DNA from: Diospyros lotus
Lineage: Eukaryota; Streptophyta; Magnoliopsida; Ericales; Ebenaceae
Length of the DNA stretch: 64,000 nt
Direction of reading: 5' to 3'
Assembly (NCBI RefSeq): GCF_014633365.1
Contig: NC_068348.1
Location: forward strand, 1,116,001 to 1,180,000
How positions within the stretch are numbered: position 1 is the stretch's first letter; each line of letters begins with the position of its first letter. Below the pieces are notes generated by a model that was not told the DNA's origin, did not search any database, and saw only the letters and a program-made list of their open reading frames with translations. Positions 1 to 9,895 of this stretch are shown piece by piece. The position numbers and the translations under genes are program-made.

Positions 1-240
1 CTCCTTAGAACAATAGTTGCATCTCCCTTTAATCTCACCATCTGAATTTGTAAACTTGGTAAAATGATCCCAAACCTCTGACCTAGCTCTTATTGGTTTT
101 CTCTTTGCCTTCCCAAGTGATGTTGCACCTCTATCATTTTCTAGTTGGCTATCTTGGGTTGGTGCTATTGGTGCAGGCCTTGAACTATCATCCACGCTAG
201 GGATATTTGTGGTGTGAGTCATGTCTTCTTCTTTTGCCAT
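1..240 (-). CDS. hAT transposase, N-terminal part (runs off window)
   Basis: An open frame starts at an ATG at 238-240 and continues to the left edge, giving the first 80 residues. The start is acidic and Ser/Thr-rich. It is followed by a basic patch (GKAKRKPIRARS) and then SEVWDHFTKF...GRCNYCSKE, the opening of a BED zinc finger with the first CxxC pair. BED fingers bind the transposon ends in plant hAT transposases of the RICESLEEPER/DAYSLEEPER and Ac groups. The catalytic and dimerisation regions lie outside the window. The frame fits the hAT terminus found upstream at 1941, so this is a transposon gene and not a host zinc-finger gene, although a domesticated copy cannot be excluded from 80 residues. 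Confidence 0.8.
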   Translation of the reverse strand, partial: MAKEEDMTHTTNIPSVDDSSRPAPIAPTQDSQLENDRGATSLGKAKRKPIRARSEVWDHFTKFTNSDGEIKGRCNYCSKE

Positions 241-1941
241 CTAAAATTAAATTAATACAATTGACAATTATAATTTTAATTAAAATGTATTTAAAGACTA
301 AAGACAAAGAGTAAAGACTAAAGACTAAAGAGTAATTTTAATTTAATTTAAATGTTTTTTAAGACTAAAGATTATAGTTGGAAAGGGCATCTATGTCCAT
401 AAGTTAGGAAACCTAACACATGAAAACAAGAATCAATTACAAAAATATCATATAGGAGTATAACTTTACGTACATTGCAAGATAAGGACGTTGAGACTGT
501 CATTTCGAATGAAGTACCAGTGTAATAACACTTATACTCCCTGTTACATTACAATAATATTATCAAAATTAGTCTCTTTCAAATAATAGTAATGTTGTCA
601 TTACTATTATCAACATTACTATTATTTGAATGGCCTCGGAAGGATAATCTTAGTGGGGTTATCCTTCCAAGGCCATTCCATTACTGGTGATACCAAAAGA
701 ATAAAATAGCCATTCCATTACTGCTATTAATAACTTAATTAAATGTATTCTACTATTAATAACTTAATTAAATAGTGTTATTAATTAAATGTATTATGTT
801 ATTATAACCTAGAGAGAGAGAACCAAAAAAGAAAATATAAAGCAGAAGAGAAAACCCTAGTTTCTAATTCTAGTGAGTTTTTTTCTTTCAATTAAATGTA
901 TTCTATTAATTAAATGTATTCTAGTTCTAGTGAGTTCTTTCAGTTTTACATAGATTAACATAAATCATGCATATTTATCAGCTGATTAACAAATTAGGAA
1001 TGTAGTATTTTCTCATCAATAAATTAATAATGAACCTCAAGACAACACAAAATAAAGAAATAAATATTTAATTCTACCCAACCAAACCAAACACAAAAAT
1101 TCCACAACTATCTATACATTTTAATTAATCGGTCGATCAGCATAAGTGAAGTGACTCGCAACAATGTACTGTGTACACGAAGTTAAGACTTAAAGACTCA
1201 AAACCACAAAACAAAATCAAGTTACAAAACAACAAAACCAAACCAACTCCAACTATCGTCTGTGACTCTGTTGAGTAGCAATACGTAGCAAGTAGCATAT
1301 CAAAACCAAAACCACAAAACAAATAAATCAAAAAATACCTAGGAGTGGACGGAAGATGGAAAGCAAACAGATGGTGGTGACGATCGACGATTCGACGCTA
1401 AAATCTGCAAAATCAACAAACAAGTTAAATACCAGAGACTCAGAGAGAGAGAGAGATAAAGAGAAAGAGAGAGACGCGATGAGAGTCATGAGACTCACCT
1501 GTCACCTATGTGAGTAGTCGATGTCTAACAGCAAAGGGAAAGGGGTGGCGGATGGTGAAGGCGACGAAGGAATCGAAGGCGACGGAAGGCGGAGGCGACA
1601 AGCGACGGCAACGGTGATCATCGGGGTTCGGTTCGGAATGGGGGGTTAGGGTTTCCGATTTCGCCTCTCTTCTCTCTCTCTGTGAACTCGGTAAGCTTCT
1701 CGATTGAATGGACAGACCAGGGTCGGGTTGGGTATATGGGTTCTAAGTGCGAAACGACGTCGTTTATAAATCGGTCGGTTCGGTTTCTTCGGCTAAGCGG
1801 CCGAACAAACCGAACCGCAAAATCGAACCGGCCATAAACCAATCTAAAAACCGAACCGCAAACCGCTTACCTAAATAATCGAACCGAACTGGCCGGTTCG
1901 GTTCGGTCGGTTCGGTTAGATCGAAAAATTGCACACCCCTA
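1..1941 (-). mobile_element. hAT transposon, partial (one terminus in window)
   Basis: The end at 1941 reads, on the minus strand, TAGGGGTGTGCAATTTTTCG, a typical hAT terminal motif. It is followed inward by subterminal repeats of CGGTTCGGTT and AACCGAACCG type at about 1760-1920. The transposase start lies inside at 240, in the expected orientation. The region 241-1500 is an AT-rich leader with short direct repeats (TTAATTAAATGTATTCTA near 730-910). A GA-rich and then GC-rich stretch at 1440-1620 probably holds the promoter and 5' UTR. The candidate 8-bp target duplication GTATAAAT (1942-1949) cannot be confirmed because the other end is outside the window. Confidence 0.75.
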
Positions 1942-3029
1942 GTATAAATCATAAAGTTAATATCTCGAAACACCGTGTGGTGATTGACCCCGAAACTACC
2001 ATCAACCTATATAGTTTGGTCTTAATTATAAATTATAATTTTCTTCGCCATAAAAAAACTTGAACCTCTTTCGTACTTATTTATTTGGTTATTATCACAT
2101 ATCACTTTGATCACCTGATGATATATTTTATCTCTGTTCTATCTATATCACTAGTTTACTTGATACAACAACAAAATGCCACAGATATTGCTCATAAGGT
2201 GCTCTATATATATATTGGAACAGAATACAATCTTCTTCAAAATTATCTTCTTATTGTATTAGAGAAGCATGCCCTGTTGTAAATAATTGAATCTCCTTTG
2301 CTTCAAAGCCACCAGACAGAGTATCTGTCCATATATACATATGTGTATCCCATCTTCCTTATTAACCTTTTTCTTCTTCCTACTATCCTATAGTTTATAT
2401 ATATGTATATATTTGTTGATACACCATAAGATAATACATGGGACACGTATATGTGTATTTATTTAACTAGGGCACCCTCCACCTTAGTCAACCCTTAAAA
2501 AGGAGTCTTTTATAGATCTAAAAATTAACCAAATAATTCTACTTAGGGTTGAATTATTTAATTTGATTGAGATCATTTTTTTGAGTTTAACAATAAGTTC
2601 GATCAGTCCAAGTCCCGATAAAGTTAGTCGTGTCCCTTCCTAAATTTAGAAATTGCAATATTCATAGATAAATCTAGTTTTTTCAATCCCATTATTTAAA
2701 ATAAACTAATCTTAGTTTTCAACAAATGAGGAAACCTAATCTTTGACAAATTAATGATTATAAATAGAGGAAGATCTCTCTTTCAAGATAAACATTTTGA
2801 ATCACAATCTTGGACTATCTTTGAGTGTCTTTTGCTTTCGTTCAATTCTATTATTCCTCTACGTCTAACTTAGACATTAGAGCGACTTTTTCCATCATCT
2901 CACAATAATTTCATGTCTATTTTTATTTGTAGAAAATCAATTAGAGAGTTTTGGTACTTCTTGTTCATAAATACACCAGAGGTCCATTAATTATGTATAT
3001 CATCTGTTGTAATCACATAAACAACATTA
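1942..3029. other. AT-rich intergenic DNA between two hAT elements
   Basis: No reading frame, RNA gene or clear repeat is supported here. The stretch is AT-rich, with short TATA/ATAC runs near 2200-2410. The only frames are about 65 codons long and show no protein family signature. Confidence 0.6.
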
Positions 3030-3059
3030 CTTAGTACTAGGGCTAGGGCTGGCAATTCG

Positions 3060-3420
3060 GGTTGGCGGGTCATAATCGTGTCGTGTCAAGACACACGTAT
3101 AACACGTATCAGGCTAACCCGAACACGACACGTTTAATAATCGTGTCAAATTTCTTAAACACGAACACGACACGTTTATTAAACGTGTAACACGACACGA
3201 CCCGTTTAACCCGTTTAATTAAACATGTCGTGTCGTGTCACCTGTTAACCTGTTTAACCCGTTTAATTAAACGTGTCATATCGTGTCACCTGTTAACCTG
3301 TTTAACCCGTTTATCACACACGACACGACACGGTAACCCACTTATTAAACAGACATGACACGTTAACACGAATAAAAACCTATTAACACGAATAAAACAC
3401 GTGTAACCTATCAAAATATG
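3060..3420. repeat. Left subterminal repeat cluster of the hAT element
   Basis: Many copies in both orientations of CGTGTCGTGTC / GACACGACACG, TTAACCCGTTTAATTAAAC and CACCTGTTAACCTGTTTAAC. In hAT elements such arrays are the transposase (BED finger) binding sites. A separate short tandem array at about 3473-3556 repeats a 28-bp AATAAAATA.AGTCATCCAAC unit three times. Confidence 0.8.
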
Positions 3421-3781
3421 AATATGAGTACTCAATAATCAACACATAATAAAAGTCATCTAATATGCAAAATAAAATATAGTCATCCAACAATAAAATA
3501 AAATACAGTCATCCAACAATAAAATAAAATACAGTCATCCAATAATAAAATAAAATGTTCTAAATTAGATATTACACAATCTAATCAACATTTAAAGAAT
3601 TAGAGCATTGAATTGAATGAGTGTTTTCCTTAGAAATATCCAATTGAATGATATCTTCAGTCAGTTCCACCATATGTAACTCGGAATTTTCTGCAAGAAA
3701 AAAATTTATATGTTAATCATCAACTTTTTTCATTCATTAAAAATAATGAAGAAAATAAAATAATAAATTTTGTAAAACAAA

Positions 3782-5866
3782 CTAGAAAGAAATATCACCA
3801 ATCTCTCCAAACATCCAATCTCTAGTGCATATGAGTGCTCCCACTATTTCAGGTTTAAGAGAACTTCGATACTGATCAAAGACTCGACCACCAGTACTGA
3901 AAGTGGACTCAGAAGCAACTGTGGAAACAGGAATACTCAAAATATCTCGAGCCATAAAAGCAAGTTCTGGATACCGATATTGATTTGCTTTCCAATAAGA
4001 TAAAATATCCAAATTTTCTTCTTTATCAATGCTTACCTCTTCCAAATATAAGTCCAACTGTGATTTTTGAGTTCGAGTTTGATCTTTACTTCGAAATGAA
4101 TCAAATTCCTAATAAGTTAAAACATGAAAATAATTAATAATAAGTACTTACAACCACGTGTAAACGAAAAGGAATGGAAGCAACCTAATTAATAAGTAGG
4201 GAAAATAATATATTACCTTAAACAAATCCTTTTTAAATGATGACTCTTCTTGGTTAGAATCACTATCCTTGCTTTGAGAGACTGGAGTAGGAGATGGAGA
4301 CACTTTGTACTCATCATAAATTTCATGCAACTTTGAACTGGCATTGTCAAATTGTGGTGAGTCAACTCCATACATTTTTTCATAAGCCCAATTCACAAAT
4401 TGAAGTTTGTATCGGGGATCTAGTATCACTGCAATGGCTAAAATCATACTAAATTCGGACCAATATTTTTCAAACTTTGCCATCATCAAATTAGCCATAT
4501 TTTTCAAATACACATCTTCTGAATCCATGTGCTCTTTTAACATCATGTATGCCGTAAAGACAGAAGGAAAGTACAAGTTAGCAGTAGGATACTTTATCCT
4601 CGAAAATACACAAGTAATGTCATAAAAGACACTCAAGAAACTGCTGATTTTCTTAACTCTATCCCATTCAAATTGAGATGGACAATTCTTATAATTTGAA
4701 TCACTTATTTCTAAGTGGTTGAAGGCCCGTCTGTAAAAAAGAGCACTCTCAAGCATAAGATAAGTAGAATTCCACCTTGTAAGAACATCTTGTCTCAAAC
4801 CCTTCTTAGCATTCAAAGACAAAAACTTCACACAATCTAAAAATTTCTGTTTTCTCACTTGGGATCCTCTAACATACTTGATACTTTCCCTAACTTTGTG
4901 AATAGAATCATCAATTTCTTTCAATCCCTCTTGCACCACCAAATTCAAAACATGAGCACAACATCTGAGATGAAAAAATTCTCCTTTACAGACAAGTGGC
5001 TTTTTTAAGTTCAAATTCTTTTTCAATAAGCTAACAAAAACATCATTAGCTGAAGCATTGTCCAAAGTAACACAAAATATTTTCTTCTCTATTCCCCAAT
5101 CTGATTCTAAAATCAAACCAACCTTTTCACTCAAAGCTACACCACTATGTGGAGGTGGCATAAAAGAAAATTTCAATATTTTTTTCTGCAAAACCCAATC
5201 ATTATCAATAAAATGGACAGTAACAGCAATATACCCATCTGTAGTGATAGAAGTCCACAAATCAGAAGTCAAACACAACCTTCTTGGTGCCTCTTTAAGT
5301 ACACATTTCAGCTTATCCTTCTCCTTCTTATACATTTTTAGCAAATCAGACTTCAAAGTATTTCTAAAGACAAGTGTAGCATTAGGATTAAGGTAAGAAC
5401 AAAATGCCCTAACACCAACATACTCAACAAAGGACAATGGCAAATCATGCATAACAATGGCAGCCACAACCAGCTCTCTAAACTTATCAGGATCAAATTT
5501 GGTGCATCTCATTGACATATCTTTGTTCAACAACAATTGTCCAATATCAGCAATGTCTTTTCTAACACAAGTTTCACTATGGCGTTTAAGATTACCTGTC
5601 CCATACTTGCTTTCACAAATAAATATGGCACCGCATTTCTTACATTTGCACATTTGCTTTCCATCCACCGATTTCTCTATTAGTTTATCAAAAAACATCC
5701 ACACTTGTGAAGTTAACTTCCTCTTGCGCTTTCCTTTACTATCCATTTTTGAAGTTCCATCAACTTTTGATTCTTCTAGCTCAATCACATTATCATCATC
5801 TTCATGTGTGCCTAATGAAGAAACAGACTGTGACTCAAGATTAACTTGAATGCCATCAGGATCCAT
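3782..5866 (-). CDS. hAT transposase, intact, two exons
   Basis: Exon 1 is 5866-4217 and exon 2 is 4108-3782, joined across a 108-bp GT-AG intron (AAG|GTAATA ... TTATTAG|GAATTT). Splicing gives 658 residues without a stop; unspliced, the frame reads into the intron and ends. I chose the ATG at 5866 (MDPDGIQ); the frame is open upstream and an alternative ATG would add about 36 residues. The BED finger is at about 50-100 (C75xxC78, H96xxxC100). The RNase-H-like core follows, with LTSDLWTS, CVTLDNASAND, RCCAHVLNLVVQEG, RWNSTYLML and ILDPRYKL. The C-terminal dimerisation domain (SIPVSTVASESTFSTGGR) is in exon 2. All usual hAT landmarks are present at the usual length, so it may encode active transposase; activity is inference. 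Confidence 0.92.
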
Positions 5867-6113
5867 CTGTATATAGACATGACCTCGTACTAAATGTTTC
5901 TTTAAATAATGACATTTAAAGAATAAGTTCTTCCAAATGGATACCCATGAATCCCATGACTTAGCATCCATACAAGTAATTTCAAGCACACTATGCAATT
6001 TATCTTTCCACCATCAGATTGCCAAGGAAAGAAAAAATAAAAACAAGTGAATCTGCCATTTTATGTGATAGTAAGATTCCATTAAAGCTAAAAGGAATTT
6101 TTTTTTTATAACT

Positions 6114-6205
6114 AAAATTTGGTCCATTTCTCAATTTGTGCATGTCATCCTTGTGCAAGGGCCATGTTAATGTTCTCTATATTGTTCCAATTTAATAAGA
6201 TACGA
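6114..6205 (-). pseudogene. U6 snRNA-like sequence (retropseudogene)
   Basis: Read on the minus strand, about 90 nt match plant U6 snRNA from roughly base 15-20 to the 3' end. Recognisable blocks are AAATTGGAACAATA, TAGAGAACATTAACATGGCC, CAAGGATGACATGCA and GAGAAATGGACCAAATTTT. Most differences are C-to-T or G-to-A (AACGATAC to AACAATAT, TAGCATGG to TAACATGG, GCGCAAGG to GCACAAGG, CACGCA to CATGCA, ATCGAG to ATTGAG), the pattern of methylated-cytosine decay. The 5' stem-loop is missing. The 3' end runs into AGTTATAAAAAAAAA, which could be a retroposition tail. No upstream sequence element or TATA box at the expected U6 spacing is visible, so it is probably not transcribed by Pol III. It lies inside the hAT element, in the same orientation as the transposase and about 250 bp upstream of its start. 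Confidence 0.85.
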
Positions 6206-6499
6206 CACAGAGAATAGAACCAATAGAACCAATTCTGCCAACCAAAAGGAAATCAGAGATTTAATCATTTTCAAACTTCCCAGTTTTCCTAGGAATTCAC
6301 CTCAACAGCATCGCCCAGAAAAATTTTCTACAAAATCACACATGGCAGAGAATTTCCATGAATTTTAAACCCACCAAATTTCAGAAACCAAATAACTAGT
6401 AAAATACCCTTTTTGGGTTTGAAATATCAAATACCTATAGAAATTGAAACGATTCAATTAAAAAGAAAAGTCTTATCTTAATTAACTACCAAACTGACT

Positions 6500-6960
6500 A
6501 GAACAAATGGAATCATCAAACTCTTAACCAAAGACTAAAGAGGGACGACCCGAGGCAAAGAGGGAAATCGAAGGGGGGGAGTTTAGCCTTACAGTTTCTT
6601 GAGGCAGCCGCGATGATGACTGGAGGCGGATCAGGAGGCGGTGACGGCCACCGAAGGCTGGAGACGAAGGCGGCAGCGACGACCCGAGGCGGGAGACAAA
6701 GGCGGCGGTGAAGACCCAAGGCGGGAGATGAAGGCGGAAGAGGAGATAGAGGCAGCGAGGCGAGCAGGCGAGGACGAGCCACCGCCTACCGAGCAGCGAG
6801 CGATGGTGAAGGTGAGCAGCCGACGACGATGGAGAGGGCGAGGTGCGACGGAGCGAGAGAGGTAGGGCTAGCCGGCTAGGGCAACGAATGAAAGAAAGGG
6901 AGGGAGAAGGCGCCGACAGTGGGGGGAAGAATTAGAGAAAAAGGGGGGGAGTTTAGGGAA
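6500..6960 (-). promoter_or_regulatory. GC-rich presumed promoter/5' leader of hAT transposase
   Basis: A sharp GC-rich, purine-biased island (GGCGGA/GACGAAGG repeats) inside an AT-rich element, upstream of the minus-strand transposase. A comparable island precedes the transposase of the neighbouring hAT element (1500-1620). The short frames here are low-complexity and not supported as proteins. A leader or promoter role is inferred from position only. Confidence 0.35.
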
Positions 6961-7411
6961 TTAGGGTTTCGGGAATAAGGAAATTGGGTGGGGGGGTGAA
7001 TTTGGTTTTTATTTTTATTTTTTGAAATATTTATTTGTTAAATATAAATAATATTATTAATTATTTGATTAAAATTCATTAAAATAATTTATAATTATGA
7101 TAATTAATAAAATAATAATCTAAAATATGGTTTGTTGCAACTTTACTCGTTCTTTGAATTTTGCACGAAAAAAATTTATGATTGGTAGAAAAAATATATA
7201 TTTTGTGACAAAATTTAATCTATCATGATTATTTTACCATAATAGGCTAAAATTCTTACAATGCTCTTAGTTTATGAATCCATTTTGTAAAGTTTAGAAT
7301 TCTTAATATGGTTTTTTTTTTAATCTTTATACATTTAGTTATTTTTTAGTTATCATTATAATTTATAGATGTAACTGAGTTGATTGTTATAAATTAATTA
7401 AAAAAATAATT

Positions 7412-7957
7412 ATTATAATTTTTTTTTATTAAATTCAAATTGGATTTGACCATAGTGTTAATATCTCATCATTATTGATTAGAGATCAAATTTAGAGAAA
7501 TGATATAATATCAATTAATAATTGCCCAAATGAATTTAGTGACTCTTTAATCGCCCGTGATCTTTAACGTGATCCAAACTCAAATTAGAGTTCCGAACTT
7601 CCCATCATCACAGATAACGTCTTACTCCCTAGTTTCTCCGATGCTACTTCTCTACCTCACCCTGATGACACTAACAGTAGTCAGATGACACTCCCATATA
7701 ACATCGATGAGCTGGGACCTATCGTGTTTGGTAACTATCGTCATCATTAAGCATCGATTACATTATCAGTTTTATGGTTTGTCTTTTTCTTTTAAAATAA
7801 TTATATGGCTTAATTATTATAAACTTTTTTTTATTAAATTCAAATTGGATTTGACCATAGTGCTAATATCTCATAATTGTTGATTAGAGATCAAATTTAG
7901 AGAAATGATATAACATCAACTAATAATTGCCCAAATGAATTTCGTGACTCTTTAATT
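7412..7957. repeat. ~140-bp direct repeat within hAT element
   Basis: About 7412-7551 and 7812-7957 are near-identical: both contain ATTCAAATTGGATTTGACCA, GATTAGAGATCAAATTTAG and AATTGCCCAAATGAATTT, with a few substitutions. The 260-bp spacer is unrelated. This looks like an internal duplication or a pair of insertion-derived repeats. Confidence 0.8.
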
Positions 7958-8489
7958 GAAAAATCCAATAATTTATTAAAAATTCTAATAAAATATATAT
8001 GTATATTAGATTTATTTAAAAAAATAACATAGTTAAATTTTAAAACTATTTGGTATTTAAATTTATAACTTAAAGTTAAATTATTTAACAATTTATATTT
8101 GTGACTTGATTACGCAAATTTTTTAAGAGTTGATCCATGTATTACTATAAAGTTATTATCAATCTTACACATTCATATAGGCTATTAAAAGGGAGAAAAT
8201 TTAATTATTAATTCTAAAATATTATGAATAACTCTTGATCAAATATCTATTTCATAGTGCAAGAGATTAATAGTTTGAATATTGTCACCCTCTTTCTCAA
8301 TTCTCTCTCTCTCTCTATATGTATATATATATATATATATCATTTTTATAAATTTTTTAACCTTGAGATTCAAAAACTTAAAAATTTACATATTAGATCT
8401 ACTAATTATAAATATTAAATTATAATCATAAATTTTTTGAATATATAATAGTTTTTTTAATATTATAATTGTTTTTAATTTATTTTTTA

Positions 8490-8868
8490 TAAATTAGTCT
8501 TAAACGTGTCATTTCGTGTATAATCGTGTTAACGTGTTCAGATCAACCCACTAACCCTTTTAATTAAACGTGTCATTTCGTGTATAATCGTGTTAACGTG
8601 TTCAAATCAACCCAGTAACCCTTTTAATTAAACGTGTCATTTCGTATATAATCGTGTTAACGTGTTCGGGTCAACCCGTTTAATTAAACGTGTCATTTCG
8701 TGTCTAAACGGGTTAAGCGGGTTGACCCGCCTAAGACACGAAAATAACCGTGTCATAAACGGGTTGACCCGTTTATGACCCGAACCCGATTAGCCCCAAC
8801 CCTAACCCGCTTAACTCCGTGTCGTGTCGTGTCGTGTAATCGGGTCGTGTCAAAAATTGCCGACCCTA
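8490..8868. repeat. Right subterminal tandem repeats of hAT element
   Basis: A ~64-bp unit containing AAACGTGTCATTTCGTGTAT, AATCGTGTTAACGTGTTC and CAACCC is repeated about three times (8495-8695). It is followed by inverted CGGGTTGACCC motifs and GTGTCGTGTCGTGTCGTG at 8819-8836. The motifs match the left subterminal cluster, supporting one element with two ends. Confidence 0.85.
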
Positions 8869-8876
8869 CTTAGTAC

Positions 8877-9051
8877 TAAGCAACGTTGATGTGACAATTC
8901 AATCAAATATAATGATTATGTGATATCTATTCATTTAATTCTTTCAATACAACAACTTGATAAGATGAACTCACATTATTATATTTAAGTTGTCACATCA
9001 GCATTATTTAGTATAAATTAAGTAACGTTATTTAGAAAATCAAAACACTAA
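8877..9051. other. AT-rich spacer
   Basis: 175 bp between the hAT element and a MITE. The motif AAGCAACGTT...TTAGTA recurs in inverted orientation (about 8878-9010), possibly a small degenerate palindromic element. Nothing coding. Confidence 0.4.
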
Positions 9052-9579
9052 GGTTGCGTTCTCTTTGTTATTTTCAAGTCATTTTTAGTTTTCAGTTTTC
9101 TAAAATAATGAAAACGCGTTCTCTTTGCTATTTTTAAAAATGCATTTTTGAAAACAAAAAAAAAAAATTGTAAAGAAAACTCAAAACAACAAAAAGTTGT
9201 TTTGAGTGTTTTCATCCAAAATAAAATCTAAACTCAAAATACATCTATTTATTTATTTATTCATATTTTATTATTGTAATGGAAAAAAATATTACAAAAT
9301 TCATTAACTTTAAAATGTATATATTTTTTTAATAATATATTAACATTAAATATTTATAATTTACTTAATAATCAAATTTATTGAATAAAATATCATTAAA
9401 AAAATATTTTCAAAATTTCAAAGAGAACGTGTTTTCTAATTTTCTGTTTTGAAAAATAATTTTTCAAAATGATAAAGAGAACGCGTTTTCAATTTTCTAA
9501 AAATAAATTATCAAAATAGAAAACTGAAAATGAATTCAAAACTCAAAATTAAAAATTGAAAAGCAAAGAGAACGCAATC
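9052..9579. mobile_element. PIF/Harbinger-like (Tourist-type) MITE
   Basis: 528 bp with terminal inverted repeats GGTTGCGTTCTCTTTG (left) and GATTGCGTTCTCTTTG (right, minus strand). It is flanked by the 3-bp duplication TAA (9049-9051, 9580-9582), as expected of PIF/Harbinger. Internal copies of ACGCGTTCTCTTTG and its inverse (about 9115, 9420, 9478) give extra subterminal inverted repeats. There is no coding capacity. Confidence 0.8.
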
Positions 9580-9895
9580 TAAGATTACGTTGTTTACTAT
9601 GTATGTTGAATATCACTTCCCTGGTTACGTAGCACCAAGGTTTTGAACAGATTAACATTGAAACGATTGATGGGACCTTAATCTGCCTAACTAAACCGAA
9701 AAGGAACATGCATCTTGATCTTGCAAAGAGACAACAAGAAGGGAAAAAGAGCAAACAAACAAAGAAGATTGTCTCAAGGCTGCTGCACCCGCACCCTCTT
9801 GTTGATCTTTCATTCATGTATGTATATATGTATGTGCTTCAATCATGTATCTATGTATGTATATATGCCTGTATCAATTAATCAATATCATATGA

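Larger units (their letters stand above)
3038..8868 (-). mobile_element. Complete autonomous-type hAT transposon
   Basis: The element is 5,831 bp and is flanked by a perfect 8-bp target duplication CTTAGTAC (3030-3037 and 8869-8876), the hAT hallmark. The left end reads TAGGGCTAGGGCTGGCAATT; the right end, on the minus strand, reads TAGGGTCGGCAATTTTTGAC. The left end carries an extra TAGGGC unit. Both ends have dense subterminal repeats built on CGTGTCGTGTC, AACACGACACG and CCCGTTTAATTAAACGTGT. Inside lie a two-exon transposase (3782-5866, minus), a U6-like sequence (6114-6205), a GC-rich presumed leader (6500-6960) and a spaced direct repeat (7412-7957). The perfect duplication and open transposase suggest a recent insertion. 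Confidence 0.93.

Noticed and set aside
5058..5849. Plus-strand open frames opposite the transposase
   Set aside because: They are antisense shadows of the hAT exon, with no family signature.
4148..5998. A single 616-residue open frame for the hAT transposase
   Set aside because: It starts at a TTG and reads through a good GT donor at 4216 into intron sequence. The spliced model restores the conserved dimerisation domain.
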